64,000 nucleotides of DNA. It comes from Clostridiales bacterium. GTDB lineage: Bacteria > Bacillota > Clostridia > Oscillospirales > Oscillospiraceae. This document shows positions 36,038-44,853 of the stretch, in pieces. Position 1 is the first letter of the stretch. Each line of letters opens with the position of its first letter. Location of the stretch: assembly GCA_902362775.1 (NCBI GenBank), contig CABIXV010000004.1, positions 82,351 through 146,350 of the forward strand, in the 5' to 3' direction. Made by a program: the position numbers and the translations under genes. Under the pieces are notes generated by a model. It did no database searches. It was given only the letters and a program-made list of their open reading frames with translations, and was not told where the DNA came from.

Positions 36038-36073
36038 GGAGCACCACAGAAAATAGAGTATGAGGTGAGGAAC

Positions 36074-37564
36074 ATGATCGACGCCGCTGTTTCCAAACTG
36101 GCTGTCTATGCCCTGCGCACTGGGCTGATCGAAGAGAGCGAGTACCTCTGGGCGGTAAACACGATTTTGGATACGCTCAAGCTGGACAGCTACACCGACC
36201 CTGGACAGGAGTGGGGAGAAATCGAGCTGGCTCCCGTGCTGGAGGAGCTGCTGGACGACGCATACGCCAGGGGCGTACTGACAGAGAACTCTGTTGTCTA
36301 CCGGGATCTGTTTGACACTGAGCTTATGGGGCGGCTCACCCCCCGGCCTGCTCAGGTCATCAGCAAGTTCCAGGCGCTGTACCGTGAGGCTCCCCAAAAG
36401 GCCACTGACTGGTATTACGAGCTGAGTCAGGACACCAACTATATCCGGCGGGACCGCATCGCGAAGGATATGCAGTGGAAGACGGACACAGAATACGGCC
36501 AGCTGGACATCACCATTAACCTGTCCAAGCCGGAGAAGGACCCCAAGGCCATCGCGGCTGCCCGGGATCTGCCCGCTTCCAACTATCCCCGCTGTCAGCT
36601 ATGCGCCGAAAACGAGGGCTATGCTGGCCGGGTGAACCATCCGGCCCGGCAGAACCACCGCATCATTCCCATCACCATTAATGATTCTCCTTGGTTTTTG
36701 CAGTACTCCCCCTATGTGTACTACAATGAGCACTGCATCTGCTTGAACAGCGTCCACACACCCATGAAGATCGATAGGGCCTGCTTTGGAAAGCTCCTGG
36801 ACTTCGTCCGGCAGTTCCCCCACTACTTCGTGGGCTCCAACGCCGACCTGCCCATTGTGGGCGGCTCTATCCTGGCGCATGACCACTTCCAGGGTGGGCG
36901 CTATACCTTTGCTATGGAGAAGGCACCCGTGGAAACGCCCTTCGCCTTCCCGGGTTTTGAGGATGTGAAGGCCGGCATCGTCAAATGGCCCATGTCCGTG
37001 GTTCGTCTTGCCTGTCAGGACAGCGGACGTCTGGTGGAGCTGGCGGACAGGATACTCACAGCTTGGCGGGGATATACCGACGAGGCGGCCACTATTTTGG
37101 CCGAGACGGAGGGTGTTCCCCACAATACGATTACGCCTATCGCCAGGATGCGGGACGGGAAATATGAGCTGGATCTGGTGCTGCGGAACAATCTGACTAC
37201 AGAGGAACATCCCCTGGGGCTGTATCACCCCCACGCCGAGCTTCACCACATCAAGAAGGAGAATATCGGCCTGATCGAGGTAATGGGGCTGGCAGTCCTT
37301 CCCGCCCGGCTGAAGGAGGAGCTTGCGGCCGTAGCCGACAGCCTGGTCTCCGGCTCGGATCTGCGGGCCGGCGCGCTGACAGAAAAGCACGCGGATTGGG
37401 CGGAGAGATTCCAGACAAAATATACTATCACACGGGAAAACGCCCTGGACATTGTCCAGAGGGAGACCGGACTGGTCTTTGCCCAGGTACTGGAGCATGC
37501 CGGAGTGTATAAGCGGTCCAACGAGGGCAGAGAGGCTTTCTTAAGATTCCTGAAGACCATCTGA
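36074..37564 (+). CDS. galT: UDP-glucose-hexose-1-phosphate uridylyltransferase, class II
   Basis: 496 residues from ATG 36074 (GAGGTGAGG 3 nt upstream; the GTG at 36065 lies inside that box). Length and sequence match the Firmicute class II GalT, not the 350-residue E. coli type. Visible blocks include CQLCAENEGYAGRVNHPARQ, then HRIIPI, and GGSILAHDHFQGGRYTF, the likely active-site His region. It transfers UMP between UDP-glucose and galactose-1-phosphate. Last gene of the galKET operon, closed by a strong terminator. Confidence 0.95.
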   Translation: MIDAAVSKLAVYALRTGLIEESEYLWAVNTILDTLKLDSYTDPGQEWGEIELAPVLEELLDDAYARGVLTENSVVYRDLFDTELMGRLTPRPAQVISKFQALYREAPQKATDWYYELSQDTNYIRRDRIAKDMQWKTDTEYGQLDITINLSKPEKDPKAIAAARDLPASNYPRCQLCAENEGYAGRVNHPARQNHRIIPITINDSPWFLQYSPYVYYNEHCICLNSVHTPMKIDRACFGKLLDFVRQFPHYFVGSNADLPIVGGSILAHDHFQGGRYTFAMEKAPVETPFAFPGFEDVKAGIVKWPMSVVRLACQDSGRLVELADRILTAWRGYTDEAATILAETEGVPHNTITPIARMRDGKYELDLVLRNNLTTEEHPLGLYHPHAELHHIKKENIGLIEVMGLAVLPARLKEELAAVADSLVSGSDLRAGALTEKHADWAERFQTKYTITRENALDIVQRETGLVFAQVLEHAGVYKRSNEGREAFLRFLKTI

Positions 37565-37580
37565 ACAAATGAATCGATAT

Positions 37581-37616
37581 GGGCCCACAGCAGAGATAGC
37601 TGTGGGCCCTGTTTTT
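37581..37616 (+). terminator. terminator of the galKET operon
   Basis: Stem GGGCCCACAGC (37581-37591) / GCTGTGGGCCC (37599-37609), loop of 7, then TGTTTTTATTTTT. Confidence 0.92.
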
Positions 37617-37747
37617 ATTTTTAGATATCCTGGTGCCCAAGCTGCTATATCTCTAATTTGCACTTCACTCCTGTTCGCAATTTTGGAACTTAAAGCGCTC
37701 TAAATGGAAATTATTGGTGTTTAAAAGAAAAATTAACTTAAAATTCA

Positions 37748-37776
37748 TTGACAGATTTATAAAAAATGGCTATTAT
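37748..37776 (+). promoter_or_regulatory. promoter of the amidohydrolase gene
   Basis: TTGACA (37748-37753), 17-nt spacer, TATTAT (37771-37776). Confidence 0.82.
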
Positions 37777-37788
37777 AGACATATACAT

Positions 37789-37800
37789 GAAATATATTTC
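37789..37800. promoter_or_regulatory. shared palindromic operator, site 1
   Basis: GAAATATATTTC, a perfect 12-bp palindrome at about +7 of the promoter, followed by CGCTATTGTG. Site 2 at 39593-39604 is identical, followed by CGATATTGTG. The nearby IclR regulator is the candidate binder (inference). Confidence 0.6.
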
Positions 37801-37837
37801 GCTATTGTGAATTTTTTAGGAGGCAGGAGGAGCTGTT

Positions 37838-39376
37838 ATGCTGGTAAGAGGAAAATATGTCCTTACGGATGGAGCAAACGGCAAATCTGTATTTCAAGAG
37901 GATGCCGCTGTCCTAATTTGTCAGGATACGATTCGGGAGATCGGCCCTTATGAAGACCTGCACCGGAGGTATCCTCAGGAGGATGTAGCTGGGGACGGCA
38001 CCCAGATCCTCATGCCGGGTCTGATTGACGCCCATACCCATGGCGCCGGCCTGTCCTATGTACAGAGGGGCGTCACGCTGGACTACCTGGAGAACGCCCT
38101 TTTGAAATTTGCCACAGCCTTTCAGCTCCAGCCTGAAACTACGGCTATGCTCAACGCAGTGCGTCATATCCAAAATGGCTGCACAACCCTGCACCATAAC
38201 GAGAGTGGGGCGGCGCTGGACCCCCATCTGAAAGAGACGTGTGCCAGAAAGATAGAAGGGTATCAGACGACTGGTATCCGACTGGGTTTTTCCCCCGGTG
38301 TGCGAAATAAGAACGTGCTAGCCTACGACGACCGGGAATTTCTAAAGACACTGCCGCCCGACCTGCGGCAAGAGGCCGAGCCCATGGTATATATCGATCA
38401 GGAGCGGGCGGTCGATGAGTATATGGAGGCCTTTGAGGATCTATATTCGAAGTATAATAGCGCAAAGACCCGGATCTTTTTTGGGCCAAATTGGGTCCAG
38501 GGGTCTACGGATGAGTTCTTAAGGCGTGTAAAGGAGCGGGCAGACCAGCTGCATAAGATACCCATCCACCTCCACTGTTTGCAGACCCCGGTCCAAAAGG
38601 CCTTTGGCCTGCGCAAATATGGAAAATCACTGGTAGGGCATCTAGATGATCTGGGACTGGTGGACTCCAACCTGGTGCTGGGCCACGCTGTCTACCTGAG
38701 TGAAGAGGATATTGCTCTGTTGGCGGAAAAAGACGCCTTTGTCACCCACCACGCCAGCTGTAATTTGATTATGCGGGATGGAATCGCGCCGGTCTATTAT
38801 ATGCTGAAGGCCGGGATGAATGTGGCCATGGGGATGGATGAGAAGGGGATCAACGATGACGAAGACCCCTTCATGGAGATGAGGATGATCTATTTCCTCC
38901 ACCGACACGCTGGTATTTCCCTCACAGAGTGTCCGGCATTGAGCCCTTATGAGGTCCTGCGGCTGGCCACGGTGAACGGGGCTAGGCCCACTGGCTTTGC
39001 CGGAGAGATCGGGGCCCTGCGTCCAGGTATGAAGGCCGATATGATTCTTGTGAATACTCAGGAGATTCTGAATGCGCCCTGTATGCTGCCTGGCTTCGAT
39101 ATGGGAGAGGTAGTGCTGCGCCGCGGACTGGGGCGCTATACGGATACGGTGATCGTAGGCGGAGAGAAGATTATGGAGCACCGCAAGCTGCTGAAGATTG
39201 ATCTGGAGGCCCTCTATCAGGAGGTGCGGGAGCAGGTGAGCCATGGACGCACCCAGGCCCAGTTGGACCGGGAGGCCTTTTTGGAGCGTATTAGGCCCTA
39301 TTACCAGGCCTGGTACAACAGCTGGCTGGAGAATGTGGAGCTAGATCCATTTTATCACTTCAACAGCCGGAATTGA
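37838..39376 (+). CDS. ATZ/TRZ-type metal-dependent amidohydrolase
   Basis: 512 residues. The TIM-barrel metallohydrolase landmarks are present: HTHG after LMPGLIDA (His66, His68), a third ligand region IHLHCLQTP, LGHAVYLSEED and the late Asp in MGMDEKGINDDED. The C-terminal ARPTGFAGEIGALRPGMKAD block is the usual return of the beta-sandwich. The ATZ/TRZ/SsnA group deaminates or dechlorinates ring compounds (guanine, cytosine, s-triazines, 8-oxoguanine). The cyclic-ureide enzymes downstream suggest a purine- or pyrimidine-derived ring as substrate; that is inference. AGGAGG precedes the ATG. Confidence 0.85.
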   Translation: MLVRGKYVLTDGANGKSVFQEDAAVLICQDTIREIGPYEDLHRRYPQEDVAGDGTQILMPGLIDAHTHGAGLSYVQRGVTLDYLENALLKFATAFQLQPETTAMLNAVRHIQNGCTTLHHNESGAALDPHLKETCARKIEGYQTTGIRLGFSPGVRNKNVLAYDDREFLKTLPPDLRQEAEPMVYIDQERAVDEYMEAFEDLYSKYNSAKTRIFFGPNWVQGSTDEFLRRVKERADQLHKIPIHLHCLQTPVQKAFGLRKYGKSLVGHLDDLGLVDSNLVLGHAVYLSEEDIALLAEKDAFVTHHASCNLIMRDGIAPVYYMLKAGMNVAMGMDEKGINDDEDPFMEMRMIYFLHRHAGISLTECPALSPYEVLRLATVNGARPTGFAGEIGALRPGMKADMILVNTQEILNAPCMLPGFDMGEVVLRRGLGRYTDTVIVGGEKIMEHRKLLKIDLEALYQEVREQVSHGRTQAQLDREAFLERIRPYYQAWYNSWLENVELDPFYHFNSRN

Positions 39377-39431
39377 CTGCTACGAGGAAACGATCCTGTG
39401 TTTAGGAGGAACCCGTAAAACAACCGCAAAA

Positions 39432-39477
39432 CAAGTCAGGGGCCCCTGACTTGTGCTCTATTTCCAATAGAGCACAA
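39432..39477. repeat. two adjoining perfect palindromes
   Basis: A loopless palindrome CAAGTCAGGGG/CCCCTGACTTG (39432-39453) runs into a second hairpin TTGTGCTCTATT-TCC-AATAGAGCACAA (39451-39477). No U-tract follows. They lie 55 nt after the amidohydrolase stop and about 115 nt before operator site 2. Confidence 0.75.
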
Positions 39478-39592
39478 TATCCTGCGACATTTTTCATGAG
39501 ACAGCAGGACAAGACATATCTATCATCAAGATACATTTGGAACAATGACGGAACGTCTATGGGTCCCAGAGTGGACTATTCTGCAAATTAAA

Positions 39593-39604
39593 GAAATATA
39601 TTTC
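39593..39604. promoter_or_regulatory. shared palindromic operator, site 2
   Basis: GAAATATATTTC, identical to 37789-37800, 21 nt upstream of the racemase ATG. Confidence 0.6.
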
Positions 39605-39625
39605 GATATTGTGCAAATTGGAACG

Positions 39626-40282
39626 ATGAAAGCGATGAGAGTGTTGATCATCAATCCAAATAGCGACCAGGAAACGGCAGATGTGTTATCCAAAACGGCA
39701 CAGTCGTTTTTGGAGGACCGGGGAGAGTTCGACGTGGTGTCCATGAGAACAGCCCCCAAATTGGTGGTCACCTATGAGGACCAGGCGGCCTCTGCCATGG
39801 AACTGATCGCCACGGTACGGGCGGGGAGAGAGCGATATGATGCCTTTATCCTGGCCTGCCATGCCGACCCAAATCTGGACCTGGTACGGGAAGTAGCCGG
39901 TGGCAAGCCCGTCTTTGGCATTGCCGAAGCATCGATGAGGATGGCGGCTATGCTGCATGGCGGATATGCGGTGATTACTCCGTCTGAGAAGATCATTCCC
40001 AAAAAATTCGCCCTCGCCCGAAAATACCACTGTGAAGAAGAACTGAGGACTGTGGTGGTCAGCGGAGGGAACGAGAAGGAGCACCTGCTGGATGCAGGGA
40101 GAAAAGCTCTGCAGGTCCCAGGAGTTAACGCCATCGTGCTGGGCTGTGCCAATTATAGCGGCCTGGACAGCGCCCTGGAGCAAGAGCTGAGTGTACCAGT
40201 TTTTGACGGCCTGATATGGGCCCTGATCCTTGCGGATGGAGCGGTTCATAACAAGGAGTATCAGAGAAAGACTCTGGGATAG
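39626..40282 (+). CDS. Asp/Glu/hydantoin racemase family protein
   Basis: 218 residues from ATG 39626, or 215 from ATG 39635 (MRVLIINPNS, the usual family start); neither has a strong ribosome site. The two catalytic cysteines are in ILACHADPN and IVLGCANYSG, and the N-terminal INPNS motif is typical of hydantoin racemases (HyuA/HyuE) and allantoin racemase. It would interconvert enantiomers of a 5-substituted hydantoin or allantoin so that a stereospecific hydrolase can use both. It lies in a cluster with a hydantoinase-type enzyme and a carbamoyl hydrolase, which fits that role. Confidence 0.88.
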   Translation: MKAMRVLIINPNSDQETADVLSKTAQSFLEDRGEFDVVSMRTAPKLVVTYEDQAASAMELIATVRAGRERYDAFILACHADPNLDLVREVAGGKPVFGIAEASMRMAAMLHGGYAVITPSEKIIPKKFALARKYHCEEELRTVVVSGGNEKEHLLDAGRKALQVPGVNAIVLGCANYSGLDSALEQELSVPVFDGLIWALILADGAVHNKEYQRKTLG

Positions 40283-40436
40283 GCCGAGTGGGGCAGCTCG
40301 TTTGGAGAGGAGGGCATAGAGTTCAAAGGAATGAGCGCCCCGGTTTGCTTGAGAAAGGAGGACATAAGATAACGCAAAAGCCCATTTCCTGGTATTTTAG
40401 CCTGTAATCAGTATCAAACAGAAAGGATGAAGAAAC

Positions 40437-40547
40437 ATGGGAGTTTCTGGAAGCTGCATATTCCTCTGGGCTGTTTATCTCTTTTTTGGGATTTTCCCCT
40501 TGGTCTATGTTTCCATAAAGGATAAGAAAGGGGGTAAGAAGGGATGA
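40437..40547 (+). CDS. symporter small accessory membrane protein
   Basis: 36 residues: a short start MGVSGSC, one hydrophobic helix (residues 8-26) and a Lys/Gly-rich tail (KDKKGGKKG). AAAGGA lies 9 nt before ATG 40437, and the stop overlaps the symporter start as ATGA, so the two are translationally coupled. Similar tiny proteins upstream of sodium:solute symporters have been annotated as 'symporter small accessory protein'; I recall that family but cannot check it. It probably stabilises or helps insert the transporter. Confidence 0.75.
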   Translation: MGVSGSCIFLWAVYLFFGIFPLVYVSIKDKKGGKKG

Positions 40548-41983
40548 ATAACAACACGATTTACTTAGCGGTCACAGTTGCGTTCATGATTGGCTTGGCC
40601 ATCATTGGTATCATGATCTCCAGGGGCGTAAAAAGCTCCGAGGACTGGATGGTAGCTGGTAAGTCCCTTGGTAAGATCCCCATGGCCGGCACTTATTTCG
40701 CCACCATTGTTTCGGCCACCTCCATTATGTCCTATATGGGCTATTATTACTTGAATGGCTGGCCCGGCTGGTGGAATGCCGCCGGAACCCTGATGACCTC
40801 CTTCCTGGCCTGTATTTACTTTGCCAGAAAGGTCCGTCAGAGTGAATGCAATACTCTGCCTGAGTTTATTGAGAAGCGGTACAGCCGGGCCTTTTCTATT
40901 CCGGCCTCCCTGCTGGTCGTGCTGTGTTGTACTGCCCTGTTGGCCAATCAGGTCACTGGCGCTGTCATCCTGCTCCAGTCCTTTGTTGATTGGAGCACCA
41001 TTACCTGCTGCGTTATTCTGCTGCTGGTCTTTATCGTCTTTACCTGTATCGGCGGTATGAAGGCTGTGGCTTGGACTGATACGGTCTGCGCGCTGGTCAT
41101 CATCGTGGGCGTGTGGATCATCGCGGGAGAATTCCTGTTCCGTGTGGGCGGCTTTACCGCCATGAACGAGGGCATTGCTGCCGTTGACCCGGAGTTTGTC
41201 CAGGGCTTCAGTGTCTCTATCCCGCCCATGACCGCCCTGTCTTGGGTCATTACCTGGGGTATCTGCAACTTTGGTGCTCCCCAGTTCGTGGCCCGCTTCA
41301 TGTCGGCTGAGTCTCCTGAGGTTGCCTCTAAGTCCCAGGGCATCACCGGCATCGGCCTGCTGCTGTTCTATGTGCCTCTGGCTATCATCGGTCTGTGCGG
41401 CATCCTGATCCATCCCGGCATTGAGAAGCAGGACGCGGTGTTCACCACCCTGATTATGTCCGAGGTCACTCCTCTGATGGGCGCTGTGATGTTGGCTGCT
41501 GTGGTCGCCGCCATCATTTCTACCGCTGACTCTCTGCTGCTGCTAGTAGCTACCACCTTTACCCACGACTTCTACTGCAAGGTTAAGAGCAACGTGACGG
41601 ATAAGGAGGAGCTGCTGGTGTCCCGTGTGTCCACCATCGTGTTCGGTGTGGGCAGCGTGGTATTGACCTTCTTCATCAATGATACCATCCAGACCTTCCA
41701 GGCGAAGGCCGTTACCCTGATGGGTTCCGCCCTGGCAGTCACCACTATGGTGGGCGTCGCCTATAAGAAGGCGAACAAGATCAGCGCCATGATCGCCGCG
41801 GTTTGTGGCTTTGTCACTGCGGTTATCTGGTACGCGCTGAACCAGCCCTTTGGCATCATGCCCGCTCTGCCGGCTTGCGCCGTCTGCTTCGTGGTCATCA
41901 TGGTCGCCTCCTGGATTACGCCTGCCAGCGCAAATGATACAGCCGACAAGGAAGTGATGGAGAACCTGTTTGGCAAACAGTAA
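40544..41983 (+). CDS. sodium:solute symporter family transporter (SSS)
   Basis: 479 residues, about 13 hydrophobic helices. The early helix pair with GKIPMAGTYFATIVSATSIM (sodium-site region), WPGWWNAAG and the conserved ISTADSLLLLVATTFTHDF segment place it in the SSS (TC 2.A.21) family. It imports a small organic solute with sodium. Its position between the racemase and carbamoyl hydrolase makes the cluster's ring compound the likely substrate; hydantoin loci elsewhere use an NCS1 permease in this role. Coupled by ATGA overlap to the 36-residue protein upstream. Confidence 0.9.
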   Translation: MNNNTIYLAVTVAFMIGLAIIGIMISRGVKSSEDWMVAGKSLGKIPMAGTYFATIVSATSIMSYMGYYYLNGWPGWWNAAGTLMTSFLACIYFARKVRQSECNTLPEFIEKRYSRAFSIPASLLVVLCCTALLANQVTGAVILLQSFVDWSTITCCVILLLVFIVFTCIGGMKAVAWTDTVCALVIIVGVWIIAGEFLFRVGGFTAMNEGIAAVDPEFVQGFSVSIPPMTALSWVITWGICNFGAPQFVARFMSAESPEVASKSQGITGIGLLLFYVPLAIIGLCGILIHPGIEKQDAVFTTLIMSEVTPLMGAVMLAAVVAAIISTADSLLLLVATTFTHDFYCKVKSNVTDKEELLVSRVSTIVFGVGSVVLTFFINDTIQTFQAKAVTLMGSALAVTTMVGVAYKKANKISAMIAAVCGFVTAVIWYALNQPFGIMPALPACAVCFVVIMVASWITPASANDTADKEVMENLFGKQ

Positions 41984-41997
41984 TTTTTGAAATCAGA

Positions 41998-42027
41998 CAC
42001 CGGGATATCTCCAGAGATATCCCGGTG
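41998..42027 (+). terminator. hairpin between symporter and carbamoyl hydrolase genes
   Basis: A 14-bp perfect stem CACCGGGATATCTC/GAGATATCCCGGTG with a 2-nt centre and no U-tract. It may damp read-through or protect the upstream mRNA. Confidence 0.55.
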
Positions 42028-42073
42028 CTGAGAGGAACCATCTTAGGGGAACTGGACCTGGGATGGAGGATAT

Positions 42074-43291
42074 ATGTTAGACGAGGTGACAGTGATCATG
42101 AGTCGGTTAAACGATATGCTCCAGGAGATCGGGGGGATCGGCCGGAATGAGGACGGTTCTATCACGAGGCTTGGCGCGTCAGAGGGGTATTTCCAGGCCC
42201 TGGAGCAGGTCAAAATGAGGATGGAGGCCCTGGGGATGAAAGCGGAGCAGGATCCGGTTGGAAATCTGCATGGCATCCTCCCTGGCACTGACCCGGAGGC
42301 CAAGTCCATTGTACTCGGATCTCATCTGGATACGGTGATCAAGGGCGGTGTCTTTGACGGTATGCTGGGCGTTACTGGCGCGCTGGAGGTGGTTTACCGC
42401 TTGAAGGAGCAGGGCCGGGCATTGAAGCATCCGCTGGAGATCTGGGGCTTTAACCTGGAGGAATCCAGCCCTCTGGGGGGCACTTTTGGAAGCCGCTGTG
42501 TGGCTGGTATGGTGGATGCGGAGGCTCCCGGCTATGCTGAACGGCTGGCCAAGTATGGAATGAAACCGGAAAATGTCCGAGCTGCCAAAAAGGACTTGGA
42601 TAAATATGGGTGTTATTTGGAGTACCACATTGAGCAGGGCGACAAGCTGGACAGCGCCGGGCTGGATATTGGCGTCGTGAGCGGGATCGTCAGCGTTGTC
42701 CGCTATGAGGTGACCGCCCACGGGATCAGTAACCATGCCGGCACGACGATGATGCCCAGCCGCAAGGATGCGCTGGTAGGGATGTCCAAGCTCATTGTGG
42801 GGGCCGATGCCCGCGCCAGAGAGCTGGATGATACCCTGGTGTTCACCGTAGGAAAGCTCTCTGTTGCCCCAGGGCAGGAGAATGTTATTCCCAACGAGGT
42901 AGTCGCAACCTTTGAGATGCGGCACATGGACAAGGCGGTCACAGATCAGTTCTATGCAGATATCCAGGCGATGGCCAAGGAGATATCCAACTGTGAGTTT
43001 ACTTTTGTGAACACTGTGGCAAAGTACTCCACTCCCTGTGCCCCGGCCTTGATTGATACGATCGACCATGTTTGTACCGGCTTGAATATCAGCCATATCA
43101 TCATGCCCAGCGGCGCCGGCCATGACGCAAATCCCATGGCGCACGAAGGGGTCCCCATTGGGATGGTGTTCGTGCCCAGTGTAAAGGGGATTAGCCACCA
43201 TGGAGACGAATGGACGGATCCGAAGCACATCGATCTGGGCGCGGACGTCCTGTATGAAACCGTGTTAGCTCTGGATAAAACAGATCTTTGA
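42074..43291 (+). CDS. M20-family amidase, N-carbamoyl-amino-acid hydrolase/allantoate amidohydrolase type
   Basis: 405 residues. The di-metal site motifs are GSHLDTVIKGGVFDG, NLEESSPLGGTFGS (Glu base) and a late HHGDEW His; the GISNHAGTTMM motif lies in the lid domain. These are hallmarks of the hydantoinase/carbamoylase branch (HyuC, AllC, beta-ureidopropionase). It removes the carbamoyl group as carbon dioxide and ammonia after ring opening. ATG 42074 has GGAGG 4 nt upstream; ATG 42110 is an alternative. It precedes the ring-opening enzyme by 23 nt. Confidence 0.92.
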   Translation: MLDEVTVIMSRLNDMLQEIGGIGRNEDGSITRLGASEGYFQALEQVKMRMEALGMKAEQDPVGNLHGILPGTDPEAKSIVLGSHLDTVIKGGVFDGMLGVTGALEVVYRLKEQGRALKHPLEIWGFNLEESSPLGGTFGSRCVAGMVDAEAPGYAERLAKYGMKPENVRAAKKDLDKYGCYLEYHIEQGDKLDSAGLDIGVVSGIVSVVRYEVTAHGISNHAGTTMMPSRKDALVGMSKLIVGADARARELDDTLVFTVGKLSVAPGQENVIPNEVVATFEMRHMDKAVTDQFYADIQAMAKEISNCEFTFVNTVAKYSTPCAPALIDTIDHVCTGLNISHIIMPSGAGHDANPMAHEGVPIGMVFVPSVKGISHHGDEWTDPKHIDLGADVLYETVLALDKTDL

Positions 43292-43314
43292 GAAATTGGA
43301 AAGGAAGGATAACT

Positions 43315-44697
43315 ATGCTGGATCTTTTGGTCAAAAATGGCCTCACCTATGTAGATGGAGTATTCAAAAAGTGCGACGTAGGCGTCAAGGATGGTAAGAT
43401 TGCCTGTGTGGCTGAGTGCGGCATCCTGGGTGAGGCGAAGCGCGTCATTGAAGCGGAGGGGAAGTATGTGATCCCCGGTGGCATTGACACCCATGTTCAC
43501 ATCCGCAGCCCAGGACATGATGACCGGGAGGACTTTTACACCGGCACCATGAGCGCGGCACAGGGCGGCTGCACCACCATCTTGGAGCACCCCATTTCCA
43601 CGCCTCCTCAGTACAACAAGGAGATCCTGGATAACCGCAAGAATATCGCCCGAGACAAATGTGTGGTGGACTACGCCTTTTACGGCGCGGCCGGCGGAGA
43701 GTTCCCCGAGGAGATCACCGAGATCGCCAAGGAGGGCATCGTGGCCTATAAATCCTTCCTCCACCAGGCGCCTGAGGGCCGTGAGAAAGAATTCGTGGGC
43801 CTGACGATGGCCAACGACGCTGAGATTCTGGTGGGTATGCGTGAAATCGCAAAGACCGGACTCATGATGGCCTCCCATGCGGAGAATAATGACCTGATTA
43901 CCTATAACATCGCCAAGATGCGGGCCGAAGGGCACACCAAGCCTCTTGACCACTGTAAGTCCCGTCCTCCCATCACGGAGTATTCCACCGTAGCAAAGCT
44001 CATCATGTTTGCCAAGGAGACAGGATGCACGCTGGAGCTGGCCCATATGTCCACAGTGGAGTCCATGGAGCTGGCCAGAAAGGCTCGCTTTGAGGGACAG
44101 AAGGTCTTTGTGGAGACCTGCCCCCACTACCTGCTGTTGGATGAGACCGCGTTGGAGAAGTATGGTCCCTTTGCCCGCTGCAACCCCCCGCTGCGTCCCA
44201 AGGAGACCGTGGAGAAGCTGTGGGACTATGTAAACGATGGCACCATCGACTTTATTGGCAGCGACCACGGCCCCTTCCTGCTCTCGGAGAAAGAGCAGGG
44301 GAACGAGGACATCTTTAAGGCATTCTGCGGTGCCCCCGGCGTGGACCTGCGTCTGCCGCTGATGCTGGATGCCGCCGCCCGTGGAAAGACCACCATCGAG
44401 CGTGTGGTGGAGCTGCTGTGCGTCAATCCCGCTCGGTGCTTTAATATCTATCCCCAGAAGGGGACCATTAGTGCCGGCGCGGATGCTGACTTGGTGGTAT
44501 TTGACATGAACGACACTACCGTGGTGGACCGGAACAAGAGTTACAGCAAAGCCCGTGAGACCGCCCGCATCTTTGACGGCTGGGAGTTGGGCTGCAAGCT
44601 GAACTATACGGTGGTGCGGGGCCGCGTTCTGATGGAGGACGGCGTCGTGGATCCAGATTGCGCCGGATACGGTCAGCTGGTTACTCCCCAGAAATAA
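43315..44697 (+). CDS. cyclic amidohydrolase, hydantoinase/allantoinase/dihydropyrimidinase type
   Basis: 460 residues from ATG 43315 (AAGGAAGG upstream). The binuclear metal site is complete: HVH (His60, His62), the carboxylated Lys in VAYKSFLHQ, His in MASHAENND and ELAHMST, and Asp in IGSDHGPF. It would open a cyclic ureide ring (hydantoin, allantoin or dihydropyrimidine) to a carbamoyl amino acid, the substrate of the enzyme encoded just upstream. I cannot settle which ring from sequence. A hairpin lies 24 nt after the stop. Confidence 0.92.
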   Translation: MLDLLVKNGLTYVDGVFKKCDVGVKDGKIACVAECGILGEAKRVIEAEGKYVIPGGIDTHVHIRSPGHDDREDFYTGTMSAAQGGCTTILEHPISTPPQYNKEILDNRKNIARDKCVVDYAFYGAAGGEFPEEITEIAKEGIVAYKSFLHQAPEGREKEFVGLTMANDAEILVGMREIAKTGLMMASHAENNDLITYNIAKMRAEGHTKPLDHCKSRPPITEYSTVAKLIMFAKETGCTLELAHMSTVESMELARKARFEGQKVFVETCPHYLLLDETALEKYGPFARCNPPLRPKETVEKLWDYVNDGTIDFIGSDHGPFLLSEKEQGNEDIFKAFCGAPGVDLRLPLMLDAAARGKTTIERVVELLCVNPARCFNIYPQKGTISAGADADLVVFDMNDTTVVDRNKSYSKARETARIFDGWELGCKLNYTVVRGRVLMEDGVVDPDCAGYGQLVTPQK

Positions 44698-44720
44698 CTT
44701 ATTCTCTCTTTCCTGCTCAA

Positions 44721-44749
44721 AGAGCCCCCGGCTACTGCTCGGGGGCTCT
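44721..44749 (+). terminator. terminator after the cyclic amidohydrolase gene
   Basis: AGAGCCCCCG (44721-44730) / CGGGGGCTCT (44740-44749), loop of 9. Weak T content downstream. Confidence 0.65.
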
Positions 44750-44769
44750 CTGCATCCGGCCGGTTCATG

Positions 44770-44798
44770 TTGAAATCCGGAGAGAAACAGGATATAAT
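44770..44798 (+). promoter_or_regulatory. promoter of the IclR-family gene
   Basis: TTGAAA (44770-44775), 17-nt spacer, TATAAT (44793-44798). Confidence 0.78.
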
Positions 44799-44853
44799 CC
44801 AAAGCGGTATCCTATCAATGGATATTCACATGAAATGAAAAAGAGGGGCGGAA

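Noticed and set aside
35057..36397. Long minus-strand frame (446 codons) opposite galE-galT
   Set aside because: It has no ribosome site, reads through two well-supported genes on the other strand, and its His/Gly/Val-rich product is what GC-rich codon bias gives on the complement.
42952..44802. 616-codon minus-strand frame opposite the cyclic amidohydrolase gene
   Set aside because: It is the complement of two metalloenzyme genes with full active sites; no start signal and no family pattern of its own.
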